NCBI RefSeq assembly: GCF_004792295.1 | Contig: NZ_SRRY01000001.1 | Span: forward strand, 1,994,501 to 2,058,500 | DNA: 64,000 nt | Direction: 5' to 3' | Source of the DNA: Pseudoalteromonas sp. MEBiC 03607 | Lineage (GTDB): Bacteria; Pseudomonadota; Gammaproteobacteria; Enterobacterales; Alteromonadaceae | Shown here: positions 55,798 to 63,699 of the stretch, piece after piece | Layout: every line of letters begins with the position of its first letter | How positions within the stretch are numbered: position 1 is the stretch's first letter | Made by a program: the position numbers and the translations under genes | The notes under the pieces: generated by a model | Told to the model about the DNA's origin: nothing | Seen by the model: the letters and a program-made list of their open reading frames with translations, nothing else | Database searches by the model: none

Positions 55798-55848
55798 CGC
55801 GTTTATTCCAAGTGGGCAATACTGACATTATCAAACAAAACAAGTTAG

Positions 55849-56826
55849 CTAGTTATGATTTGCATCAATACTCGGCGCTTTGGCATACTTTCTAAGTACA
55901 TCTGCAACTTCATTTTTGGCTTTTAAACGCCTAATCTCATCAAAAAGTGCGTTGGCCTGTGGGTACTGGCGTTTTAGGTATCCAAGCCACTGCTTGGTTC
56001 GAGAAGCAAAATATTTCTCACACTTGCTTTCATCTTGATGCATAGAAGAGTGAATAATATGGTAAATCACATGCTCCCAAAGCATCGGAGTGTACTGCTC
56101 ATTTTCGACATGTGCTTTTATTTGCTTTGCTAAATCAGGCATTGCTAGAGCACCACGACCAAGCATTAAGTCTTGGCAATGACTGCGTTTTTGACACAGC
56201 AATGCATCTTCAACTTGCCAAATTTCACCATTAGCAACCACAGCAATGTTTTTATTTTTGATTAACGGAGGGATCTTTTCCCAATATGCCGGTGGATTAT
56301 ATCCATCTCTTTTCGTTCTTGCATGAATAGCAAGACTTGATGCACCCGCACTGACAACAGAATCAACAATTTCTTGGCTGTTGCTATCGTCATCAAACCC
56401 TAGTCTGATTTTTGCACTGACCTCATGACGTGGATCAACTGCATCACGTACGGCTTTGATTATTTCGTACATGTGCTCAGGATCTTTCAAAAGTACAGCA
56501 CCACCTTTACTTTTATTAACAGTTTTTGCTGGGCAGCCAAAATTTAAGTCGATACCATGAGATCCTAAGCGTATTGCCTTGACTGCATTTTCAGCCAATG
56601 CATTAGGAACTTGGCCTAGTAATTGAATCCGCACTGGTGTTCCAGCACGGGTATAACCACCGGCTTTTAATTCAGGGCAATAACGATGAAATACACGCTC
56701 GGGTAGTGTGTCTTCAACGACACGAACAAACTCTGTAACGCATAAATCAAATCCACCTAAATCAGTGAGTAGCTGTCTCATTTTGAAATCGACAACTCCC
56801 TCCATTGGTGCTAAAACTAGTCGCAT
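55849..56826 (-). CDS. dusC: tRNA-dihydrouridine(16) synthase DusC
   Basis: A 325-residue FMN enzyme (E. coli DusC 315) that reduces U16 in tRNA. It begins RLVLAPMEGVVDFKMRQLLT, with GSHGIDLNFGCPAKTVNKSKGGAVLL containing the catalytic Cys, AIHARTKRDGY for FMN binding and VVANGEIW. The MEGV start and 'CPAKTVNKSKGGA' favour DusC over DusA/B. Divergent from the bufferin gene. Confidence 0.92.
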   Translation of the reverse strand: MRLVLAPMEGVVDFKMRQLLTDLGGFDLCVTEFVRVVEDTLPERVFHRYCPELKAGGYTRAGTPVRIQLLGQVPNALAENAVKAIRLGSHGIDLNFGCPAKTVNKSKGGAVLLKDPEHMYEIIKAVRDAVDPRHEVSAKIRLGFDDDSNSQEIVDSVVSAGASSLAIHARTKRDGYNPPAYWEKIPPLIKNKNIAVVANGEIWQVEDALLCQKRSHCQDLMLGRGALAMPDLAKQIKAHVENEQYTPMLWEHVIYHIIHSSMHQDESKCEKYFASRTKQWLGYLKRQYPQANALFDEIRRLKAKNEVADVLRKYAKAPSIDANHN

Positions 56827-56996
56827 GATACCTGTATACTAAATAAAAATTGGACGCGTATTCTACCTGCTATTCTATATTTGATAAATCGTAATTTGCT
56901 TTATCATCGGTTTCAGAAAATAATTTAGTAATTTTGAAAGTAATTTTCAGTTCGCAGGTCTTGTTTAATAACCCTTTATAAAAAAGAGAGTCGATA

Positions 56997-57536
56997 ATGA
57001 ACACAGTTAAGAAAAATTCAATTGCATTAACATTAGGTGCGGTTGTGGTTGGTGCGTCAAGTTTTGCAGCCACTGATGCTAACGCTAACCCATTTGAATT
57101 TCAGCAAATGCAAGCTGGTTATCAGCTAGATGCCGCTGAAGGTAAATGTGGCGAAGGTAAGTGCGGTGGCGATAAAAAAGCTGAAAAAGAAGGTAAGTGC
57201 GGCGAAGGTAAATGCGGTGCAGACAAAAAAGCAGCTAAAGAAGGTAAGTGCGGCGAAGGTAAATGTGGCGCAGATAAAAAAGCAGCTAAAGAAGGTAAGT
57301 GCGGCGAAGGTAAATGTGGCGCAGATAAAAAAGCAGCTAAAGAAGGTAAGTGCGGCGAAGGTAAATGCGGTGCAGACAAAAAAGCAGCTAAAGAAGGTAA
57401 GTGCGGCGAAGGTAAATGTGGCGCAGACAAAAAAGCAGCTAAAGAAGGTAAGTGCGGCGAAGGTAAATGTGGCGCAGACAAAAAAGCAGCTAAAGAAGGT
57501 AAGTGTGGCGAAGGTAAATGTGGCTCTAACCACTAA
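56997..57536 (+). CDS. bufA: Bufferin-type RiPP precursor, 16 EGKCG motifs
   Basis: A 179-residue protein. Signal peptide (residues 1-30, ending NANPF) sends it to the periplasm. After a short linker, residues 48-179 are eight copies of a 17-residue unit EGKCGEGKCG-ADKKAAK (first copy GDKKAEK, last ending SNH), giving 16 EGKCG motifs and no other Cys. EGKCG is the hallmark of bufferins, whose Cys are turned into thiooxazole-type heterocycles by a DUF692 enzyme and then bind copper. The next two genes are DUF692 and DUF2063, supporting this. Known bufferins have fewer motifs; this extended array is unusual. AAGAGAG precedes ATG 56997. Confidence 0.88.
   Translation: MNTVKKNSIALTLGAVVVGASSFAATDANANPFEFQQMQAGYQLDAAEGKCGEGKCGGDKKAEKEGKCGEGKCGADKKAAKEGKCGEGKCGADKKAAKEGKCGEGKCGADKKAAKEGKCGEGKCGADKKAAKEGKCGEGKCGADKKAAKEGKCGEGKCGADKKAAKEGKCGEGKCGSNH
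57138..57533 (+). repeat. 51-bp tandem coding repeats in the bufferin gene
   Basis: Eight units (the last shortened) of 51 bp, differing only at a few synonymous positions such as TGC/TGT and GAT/GAC. The near-identity implies recent expansion or gene conversion. The period is a multiple of 3, so all six frames stay open here. Confidence 0.95.
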
Positions 57537-57554
57537 GCGCTCATTTAGCTTTTG

Positions 57555-57579
57555 AAAGGGCCATAATGGCCCTTTTTAG
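57555..57579 (+). terminator. Terminator hairpin between bufA and bufB
   Basis: AAAGGGCCA (57555-57563) pairs with TGGCCCTTT (57567-57575) with a 3-base loop, then TTAG. It lies 18 bases after the precursor stop and just before AGGAGG of bufB, so it could reduce read-through and set a high precursor-to-enzyme ratio. Confidence 0.75.
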
Positions 57580-57590
57580 TAGGAGGTAGT

Positions 57591-58454
57591 ATGTTAAAAG
57601 AATCAGTAGCTGATTTTGGGCAAATTGGCTTAGGTTTACGCCGGGAAATGCTTGATGAAATGCTCATCGATGTTCCTAAACCCATTGAGTTTTTAGAAGT
57701 TGCACCAGAAAACTGGCTAAAGCTTGGAGGGCGTTTTGGTAAACAATTTAAACAGCTAACCGAGCAGCATGCCTTTGTTTGTCATGGTTTATCGTTATCG
57801 ATCGGCTCACCTGCAGCGCTTGATATTGACTTTGTGAAATCACTTAAAGCCTTCTTTAAAGAGCATAATATTCGTTTGTTTAGTGAGCATTTAAGCTACT
57901 GTTCGGGCGAAGGGCACATGTACGATTTGATGCCTATTCCGTTTACTGAAGATGCAATTAAGCATGTCTCCTCGCGGATCAGACAAGTACAAGATATTCT
58001 TGAACAGCCAATTGCTATTGAAAATGTATCTTACTATGGTGCCCCTGGGCAGCAAATGACTGAACTTGAGTTTACTAATGCAGTTTTAGAGGAAGCTGAT
58101 TGCCAACTATTGCTTGATGTAAACAATATCTATGTAAACTCTATTAATCATGGTTATGATGCTGAGCAATTCTTAGCAGCATTACCAACTAAACGTATCG
58201 CTTATGGTCATGTTGCGGGCCATTACACTGAGGCTGAAGATTTACTCGTTGATACCCATGGTGCGCCAGTCATCGATCCTGTTTGGCAATTGCTTGAAAA
58301 AGCCTACGCAGTTCATGGAGTTTTTCCTACTTTGTTAGAGCGTGACTTTAATATTCCACCTATGGCTGAGTTATTAGCTGAGCTGAAAACTATTGAAGCC
58401 TTGCAGCACGCAGCCAATAAGCAAAACCAAGTAACGGTGAAACACAGTGCATAA
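57591..58454 (+). CDS. bufB: DUF692 multinuclear non-heme iron oxidase (BufB/MbnB family)
   Basis: A 287-residue TIM-barrel enzyme of the MNIO (DUF692) family. Metal-ligand regions are seen in order: FVCHGLSLSIGSP (His), LFSEHLSY (Glu/His), IAIENVSYY (Glu), LLLDVNNIYVN (Asp/Asn), YGHVAGHY (His), VDTHGAPV (Asp/His), and LLERDFN (Glu). It should oxidise Cys of the EGKCG precursor to 5-thiooxazole in the cytoplasm before export. Ribosome site AGGAGG is the consensus. Overlaps the next gene by 8 bases. Confidence 0.92.
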   Translation: MLKESVADFGQIGLGLRREMLDEMLIDVPKPIEFLEVAPENWLKLGGRFGKQFKQLTEQHAFVCHGLSLSIGSPAALDIDFVKSLKAFFKEHNIRLFSEHLSYCSGEGHMYDLMPIPFTEDAIKHVSSRIRQVQDILEQPIAIENVSYYGAPGQQMTELEFTNAVLEEADCQLLLDVNNIYVNSINHGYDAEQFLAALPTKRIAYGHVAGHYTEAEDLLVDTHGAPVIDPVWQLLEKAYAVHGVFPTLLERDFNIPPMAELLAELKTIEALQHAANKQNQVTVKHSA

Positions 58455-59205
58455 TCATTTTACGCAAGTACAACAAGCGTTTATGGCGCATATTCGCGAC
58501 CCTGAGAATAATGCTAAGCCTAGTGATGTTGAAGAGCGTCGCATGGCGATTTACCGCGATTTATTTTTTAATAATGTGGATGGTTTTGTCAGCTCTGCAT
58601 ATCCAGTACTTAAAAGTTTATATTCAGAGCAAGCTTGGCACAGACTCGTTAGGCAATTTTTCAGTCAGCACAACTGTAAATCTCCTTATTTTTTAGATAT
58701 AGCAGGCGAGTTTTTGGCCTTTCTTGCTAATGACTATGAAATGCAAAGTGATGATCCTGCGTTCATGTTAGAACTGGCTCATTATGAGTGGGTTGAGCTA
58801 GATGTGTCGGTTGCTAAAAAACTTGTAAATGAAGTTGGCTTATCGGCTCATCAAGTGACAAGTTCCCCATTATATTTAAGTTCACTGGCTCGTAATTTGA
58901 GTTATAGCTTCCCAGTTCATACCATCAGTGTCGATAACCAGCCGAGTGAGCCCGCAGCTGAGGCAAGCTACTTTGTGGTATATCGGGATGGCGATGACGA
59001 AGTGCAGTTTTTATCAACAAATGCGATGACCGCATTACTACTTAATATTATTGAATCTCAGCCAGGTATAAACTTAAATGATGTATGCCAAGTAGTTGCA
59101 GAGCATGCTCCTCAATTTAGCCAAGAGCAGCTTTATCAGGGAGCGCTCAATACCTTAAGTGCCATGGCAGAGCGTGGTATCGTAGTTACTAATACATTGG
59201 TTTAA
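58447..59205 (+). CDS. bufC: DUF2063 protein, BufC partner of the MNIO
   Basis: A 252-residue protein. The N-terminal DUF2063 domain (about 1-95) has RRMAIYRDLFFNNVDGFVSSAYPVLKSL and HNCKSPYFLDIAGEFLAFL, followed by a winged-helix-like C-terminal region that serves as a precursor recognition element in related systems. It is expected to bind the precursor leader and present it to BufB. The 8-base overlap with bufB implies coupled translation in near-equal amounts. Confidence 0.88.
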   Translation: MHNHFTQVQQAFMAHIRDPENNAKPSDVEERRMAIYRDLFFNNVDGFVSSAYPVLKSLYSEQAWHRLVRQFFSQHNCKSPYFLDIAGEFLAFLANDYEMQSDDPAFMLELAHYEWVELDVSVAKKLVNEVGLSAHQVTSSPLYLSSLARNLSYSFPVHTISVDNQPSEPAAEASYFVVYRDGDDEVQFLSTNAMTALLLNIIESQPGINLNDVCQVVAEHAPQFSQEQLYQGALNTLSAMAERGIVVTNTLV

Positions 59206-59290
59206 AAATCGGCTAAACCCCTTTATTGATGAGGACAGTTCGACTATTATGTCCGCTTTATTTTGTCGTGCTTAAATAAAGGTAGTAACT

Positions 59291-59413
59291 ATGTCGAATG
59301 ATAAAGACTTTAAAGATCCGTTCAATGCAACTTATTTCATTGCGTTTTTAGCTGTATTCGGTGGCATTGGCTGTCTTAACGCTATTCTGGGTTGGATCAC
59401 ATCTTTATCTTAA
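59291..59413 (+). CDS. Small 40-residue membrane protein downstream of bufC
   Basis: An ORF of 40 residues, MSNDKDFKDPFNATYFIAFL at its start, with an AAAGGTAG ribosome site before the ATG and a terminator 26 bases after the stop. Residues about 15-37 form one membrane helix with a GGIG turn; the N-terminus is acidic and polar. I do not recognise a family. It lies 85 bases after bufC on the same strand, so it might be part of the transcript, replacing the DoxX-type protein seen at this position in other bufferin operons, or it could be independent. Confidence 0.65.
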   Translation: MSNDKDFKDPFNATYFIAFLAVFGGIGCLNAILGWITSLS

Positions 59414-59438
59414 TCTGCGTAAGCAAATTTAAGACACT

Positions 59439-59463
59439 AGGCTGCACCATGCAGCCTTTTTTG
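59439..59463 (+). terminator. Terminator after the small membrane protein gene
   Basis: AGGCTGC (59439-59445) pairs with GCAGCCT (59451-59457), followed by TTTTTTG. Confidence 0.9.
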
Positions 59464-59564
59464 TTGTAGTTAGGTGATTAATTTCGAAACTTGCTACCGA
59501 CTTTCCACTAAGGTGATGTTATACTCTCGAGCTTTGTTAGATAAACTTTTTGAGCAGTATAATT

Positions 59565-60110
59565 ATGACTCAAGCAACTTCAACGCTCATCAAACAGAGC
59601 ATTGCAACGATCGCTGATTACCCTAAGCCGGGCATTATGTTCCGCGATGTAACAACTTTAATGGCTAACGCTGAGGCATTTAAAGCAACGATAGACAGCT
59701 TTATTGCGGCATATAAAGACCAAGGTTTTACTAAAATCATTGGTACTGAATCTCGTGGTTTTATTTTTGGTGCGCCACTTTCTTATGCTCTTGGTATTCC
59801 ATTTATTCCAGTTCGTAAACCAGGCAAGCTTCCTCGCGAAGTGATTTCACAAAACTATCAATTAGAATATGGTGAAGACACGCTTGAACTTCATACAGAT
59901 GCTATCGTTTCTGGTGATAAAGTGTTATTAGTAGATGACTTACTTGCCACAGGTGGCACAATTGAAGCAACAGCAAAATTAGTTGCAAAACTGGGTGGTA
60001 ATGCAACGGATGCCGCATTTGTTGTATCTTTACCTGAGCTTGGTGGTGAACAACGTGTTGCTGATATGGGCATCAAAATCTTAAAGTTGGTTGAATTCGA
60101 AGGCGAATAA
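59565..60110 (+). CDS. apt: Adenine phosphoribosyltransferase Apt
   Basis: A 181-residue enzyme (E. coli 183) that makes AMP from adenine and PRPP in purine salvage. [18 protein letters not shown] is the N-terminal family block and [16 protein letters not shown] the PRPP-binding loop. I chose ATG 59565; the TTG at 59550 would add five residues. dnaX follows after three bases. Confidence 0.96.
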   Translation: MTQATSTLIKQSIATIADYPKPGIMFRDVTTLMANAEAFKATIDSFIAAYKDQGFTKIIGTESRGFIFGAPLSYALGIPFIPVRKPGKLPREVISQNYQLEYGEDTLELHTDAIVSGDKVLLVDDLLATGGTIEATAKLVAKLGGNATDAAFVVSLPELGGEQRVADMGIKILKLVEFEGE

Positions 60111-60113
60111 TTA

Positions 60114-62534
60114 ATGAGTTATCAGGTTCTAGCAAGGAAATGGCGACCACAAACCTTTCACGAGTTAGTGGGGCAGTCTCATGTTAAACAGGCATTGGTT
60201 AATGCATTAACACAAAATAGACTCCATCATGCCTATCTCTTTACTGGAACTCGTGGGGTGGGTAAAACAACCATCGCACGAATATTCGCAAAAAGCCTCA
60301 ACTGCGATAAGGGTATCTCTGCTGAGCCGTGTGGCCAATGTTCAAGCTGTACTGACATTGAAGCTGGTCGCTATATTGATTTGTTAGAAATCGATGCGGC
60401 ATCACGTACCAAAGTAGAAGATACCCGCGAAATCCTTGATAACGTTCAATACGCGCCAACACGTGGTCGTTACAAGGTATACCTAATCGACGAAGTTCAC
60501 ATGCTGTCAAAGCATAGTTTCAATGCATTACTAAAAACATTGGAAGAGCCACCAGAGCATGTGAAGTTTTTATTAGCGACAACCGATCCGCAAAAACTGC
60601 CCGTGACGATTTTATCGCGTTGCTTACAGTTTAATTTAAATGCTTTGTCGCAATCAGAAATTCATGATCAGCTTGCCCATGTTCTTAATCAAGAACAGCT
60701 AAGTTTTGATGATAAATCGCTGTCAATTTTAGCGAAAGCAGCTGATGGTAGTATGCGTGACGCACTGAGTCTTACAGACCAAGCAATTGCGCAAACCAAT
60801 GGCAATATTAATCATCAGGCTGTGCAAACCATGCTTGGCTTAATGGATACCCAATATAGCCAAATCATGTTAGCAGCGTTACTGTGCCAAGATGGCGATG
60901 CATTACTTCAAGAAGTAAAAGCAGTGGTTAGCCGAAACCCTAACTTTGTAGCCTTGCTCGACGATTTAATCGCCCTGACGCACCTTATTCAGCTTGTGCA
61001 ACTCGTGCCTAGTGCTGCGGCACTTGATGAGACTAACCGTGAATTTATTGAGCAGGTGGCACAAACAACTGATGCACAGCAAATGCAGGTGTATTACCAG
61101 TTGCTATTAAATGGTAAAAAGGATTTGCAATGGGCACCCGATGCTAAACTTGGTTTTGAAATGATCATGTTGCGACTGCTCGCATTTCAACCAACGCAAT
61201 TTGCACAAAACCAAACACCCACGAATACCCAGCAGCAGGTTAAACCAAGTGGTGCCGGAGCACTACGTGATATTTTAAAAAAATCAACGGCGCAACGTGA
61301 GCAAGCAGCTTCAGAGCAAGCATCAGTAGCACAAAGTTCAGTGCATACAACTTCTGTGCCTTCAGAGCCTCAGCCAACACAAGTTGAAGCTGAGCCTATT
61401 CAAGCAGCCAAAGCAGAAACAGCACATAGCCATGAGCCTGCCCAGCAAGTTGAAGCAACAGCAGTAGAGCAGCCTAATGCTAATCAACAGCCTCAGCAAT
61501 CCGCTCAGCCAGCTGAAACTGAAGTCAAACCAGCGCCACAACAGCAGAGTAGCTCAGAGCACATTCCAGCAGCTGATTATTCTTCACCAGAGTACTCTAC
61601 ATCTGACTATTCTTCGCAAGACTATATGGATGAGTACGATGCACAAATGGATTCATCACTTGCTGCGCAATACGATGATGTGATGAATAGCGCTTATGAT
61701 CAGGGCTTTAGCGCAAATGAAGCACCTGCGCCTCAGCAACAGCAAAGTCAGGCGCAATCGGCCATTGCTCGTATTTTACAAGACCGCAATATCTCAGGTG
61801 CTGGTCGCTTAAGTGGTGCGGCAACGCAAACGAATGTTAGAGCAGAACAACAGCCTGAAGCTAAGCCAACATTAGAACCGCCAGCGCAACAAAGCACAGC
61901 CACGACCAATATTGAGCCTCAGCAGCAAGCAATGGCTGCTGAAGTAAAAAAGCCCATCCCCCAGCAAACGGGGGAGAGCAGCAATAAAGTAAAAAAAGTC
62001 GATTTTCGAGAAAAGCATCAAACAATCACTGAAAACCTAGCGCCTGAATTGCTTGAGCAAATCAACCCGCAAAAAGTGCCAGAGCCAGTAGCTGAAGAAG
62101 CCAGTATTCCGGTTCCAGATGATTTTGAAAGCCCGATCAGCAGTATTAAATTTGCACACGAACAAGACGAGTGGGCGTATTTAATAAAGCGTATGGGACT
62201 TGGTGGCCGCATGCGCCAATTTGCGCTGCATTCGATCTTTACTAAGCAGAATAATCAGTTACATATTGAAGTTGACTCATCACAGCGCCATTTAGACAGC
62301 GCAGTGCTTAGACAAAAGCTCAATGCTGCATTAAGTGAAATTTATGGTCATAATGTAGAGCTTAGTATCGAGTTTGCTGATGGCGTAATTGATTCACCGT
62401 ATTTGATTCAACAAAAAATTGATGCGGGTCGTCATCAACAAGCGATTGATGTAATAAATAGCGATGAAAATATAGTGCAATTTCAACAGTTATTTAGCGC
62501 TATAATCGATGAAAACAGTATTCAGGCATTGTAA
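60114..62534 (+). CDS. dnaX: DNA polymerase III subunits tau/gamma DnaX
   Basis: An 806-residue clamp-loader ATPase, longer than E. coli tau (643) because of a Gln/Pro/Ala-rich linker at about 385-640. Walker A GTRGVGKTTIAR, zinc Cys in CDKGISAEPCGQCSSC, Walker B YLIDEVHMLS, and sensor 1 LLATTDPQKLP are present. The C-terminal tau domain (about 670-806) should bind DnaE and DnaB. At codons 388-390 a heptamer A AAA AAA (or T TTA AAA) would let a -1 shift end at TGA after five codons, giving a gamma-like product of about 395 residues. Confidence 0.96.
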   Translation: MSYQVLARKWRPQTFHELVGQSHVKQALVNALTQNRLHHAYLFTGTRGVGKTTIARIFAKSLNCDKGISAEPCGQCSSCTDIEAGRYIDLLEIDAASRTKVEDTREILDNVQYAPTRGRYKVYLIDEVHMLSKHSFNALLKTLEEPPEHVKFLLATTDPQKLPVTILSRCLQFNLNALSQSEIHDQLAHVLNQEQLSFDDKSLSILAKAADGSMRDALSLTDQAIAQTNGNINHQAVQTMLGLMDTQYSQIMLAALLCQDGDALLQEVKAVVSRNPNFVALLDDLIALTHLIQLVQLVPSAAALDETNREFIEQVAQTTDAQQMQVYYQLLLNGKKDLQWAPDAKLGFEMIMLRLLAFQPTQFAQNQTPTNTQQQVKPSGAGALRDILKKSTAQREQAASEQASVAQSSVHTTSVPSEPQPTQVEAEPIQAAKAETAHSHEPAQQVEATAVEQPNANQQPQQSAQPAETEVKPAPQQQSSSEHIPAADYSSPEYSTSDYSSQDYMDEYDAQMDSSLAAQYDDVMNSAYDQGFSANEAPAPQQQQSQAQSAIARILQDRNISGAGRLSGAATQTNVRAEQQPEAKPTLEPPAQQSTATTNIEPQQQAMAAEVKKPIPQQTGESSNKVKKVDFREKHQTITENLAPELLEQINPQKVPEPVAEEASIPVPDDFESPISSIKFAHEQDEWAYLIKRMGLGGRMRQFALHSIFTKQNNQLHIEVDSSQRHLDSAVLRQKLNAALSEIYGHNVELSIEFADGVIDSPYLIQQKIDAGRHQQAIDVINSDENIVQFQQLFSAIIDENSIQAL
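61274..61300 (+). other. Possible -1 frameshift site for DnaX gamma
   Basis: In frame, ATT TTA AAA AAA TCA contains two candidate slippery heptamers (T TTA AAA at 61274-61280, A AAA AAA at 61277-61283). A -1 shift then reads ATC AAC GGC GCA ACG TGA. No strong downstream stem-loop was found by eye. Confidence 0.5.
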
Positions 62535-62593
62535 TTAGTTGCAATAGCCCTTATCTTCATGCCAATTAAAGTAGTTTAGAAAGAGAGACAGTT

Positions 62594-62920
62594 ATGTTTA
62601 AAGGTGGAATGGGTAACATGATGAAGCAAGCGCAGCAAATGCAAGAGCGCATGCAAAAAGCCCAAGAAGAAATCGCAAACCTTGAAGTTGTAGGTGAAGC
62701 AGGTGCAGGCCTAGTTAAAGTAACTATGCTTGGTAACCACAATGTACGTCGTGTTGAATTAGATGAAAGCCTAATGGAAGACGACAAAGACATGATCGAA
62801 GATTTACTAGCGGCAGCGTGTAACGATGCAGTACGTCGTGTTGCAGAAGAAACACAAGAGCGCATGAGTAAAGTAACTGGCGGTATGCAATTACCACCAG
62901 GTATGAAAATGCCATTCTAA
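62594..62920 (+). CDS. ybaB: Nucleoid-associated protein YbaB/EbfC
   Basis: A 108-residue protein of the YbaB/EbfC family (E. coli 109) that binds DNA as a dimer. The coiled-coil start ([24 protein letters not shown]), [24 protein letters not shown], and the Met/Pro-rich end are typical. It sits between dnaX and recR as in most gammaproteobacteria. AGAGAGA precedes the ATG. Confidence 0.96.
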   Translation: MFKGGMGNMMKQAQQMQERMQKAQEEIANLEVVGEAGAGLVKVTMLGNHNVRRVELDESLMEDDKDMIEDLLAAACNDAVRRVAEETQERMSKVTGGMQLPPGMKMPF

Positions 62921-62930
62921 GTGATCTTGT

Positions 62931-63539
62931 ATGCAACTATCTCCTAGTTTAACACAGCTAATTGAAGCGCTAAGATGCCAGCCGGGCATAGGCCCAAAGT
63001 CGGCACAGCGTATCGCTTTTCATTTGCTTGAGCGTGACCGTCAAGGTGGTAAGCAACTTGGCCATGCATTAACCAAAGCAATGGATGAAGTAGGGCATTG
63101 TCAATCTTGTCGCACTTTCACAGAGCAAGCTGTGTGCGATATTTGTTCAAGTGTTAAACGCCAAGATAGTGGTTTACTGTGTGTGGTTGAATCACCAACC
63201 GACGTACTCGCTATTGAGCAAACCGGTCAATATCAAGGACTTTACTTTGTTTTAATGGGTCACTTGTCGCCAATTGATGGTATAGGACCAAAAGAAATTG
63301 GCCTTGATATCCTTGAAAGCAAGTTGCAACAAGGCGGTATTAATGAGGTGATCCTCGCAACCAATCCAAGTGTTGAAGGTGAAACCACTGCTCACTACAT
63401 TGCTGAGCTTTGTCATAAGTATCAGGTAGGCGCATCTCGTATTGCGCACGGTGTCCCTGTTGGTGGTGAGCTTGATTTACTTGATGGTATGACGCTGATG
63501 CACGCATTTAGCGGACGACGCGCCGTAAATCAAAACTAA
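62931..63539 (+). CDS. recR: Recombination protein RecR
   Basis: A 202-residue protein (E. coli 201) of the RecFOR pathway, which loads RecA at gaps. N-terminal HhH ([18 protein letters not shown]), a Cys4 zinc finger ([16 protein letters not shown]), and a Toprim domain ([18 protein letters not shown] ... [15 protein letters not shown]) are in order. Ten bases after ybaB; terminator follows. Confidence 0.97.
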   Translation: MQLSPSLTQLIEALRCQPGIGPKSAQRIAFHLLERDRQGGKQLGHALTKAMDEVGHCQSCRTFTEQAVCDICSSVKRQDSGLLCVVESPTDVLAIEQTGQYQGLYFVLMGHLSPIDGIGPKEIGLDILESKLQQGGINEVILATNPSVEGETTAHYIAELCHKYQVGASRIAHGVPVGGELDLLDGMTLMHAFSGRRAVNQN

Positions 63540-63555
63540 TACCTGATATGGTATT

Positions 63556-63583
63556 AAAAGCCTGCTTTATGCAGGCTTTTTTG
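63556..63583 (+). terminator. recR terminator
   Basis: AAAAGCCTGC (63556-63565) pairs with GCAGGCTTTT (63571-63580), followed by TTG. Confidence 0.92.
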
Positions 63584-63623
63584 TAGTTAGCCCCCGAATT
63601 TACCCGCTAATTTAATTTTTTGC

Positions 63624-63651
63624 CTTGAAGTTCCAAAAGCCTACCCCATAT
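63624..63651 (+). promoter_or_regulatory. Sigma-32 heat-shock promoter of htpG
   Basis: CTTGAA (63624-63629), 14-base spacer, CCCCATAT (63644-63651), matching the sigma-32 consensus very closely. The htpG ATG lies 49 bases downstream. Confidence 0.88.
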
Positions 63652-63699
63652 ATGAGTCATAGTGCAGATTAGACACTTTGTTAATTGGAGATTTACACA

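Noticed and set aside
57122..57555. Long open frames on the other strand and in a shifted frame across the bufferin repeats
   Set aside because: They arise because the 51-bp repeat is a multiple of 3 and lacks stops in several frames; they have no ribosome sites and low-complexity products.
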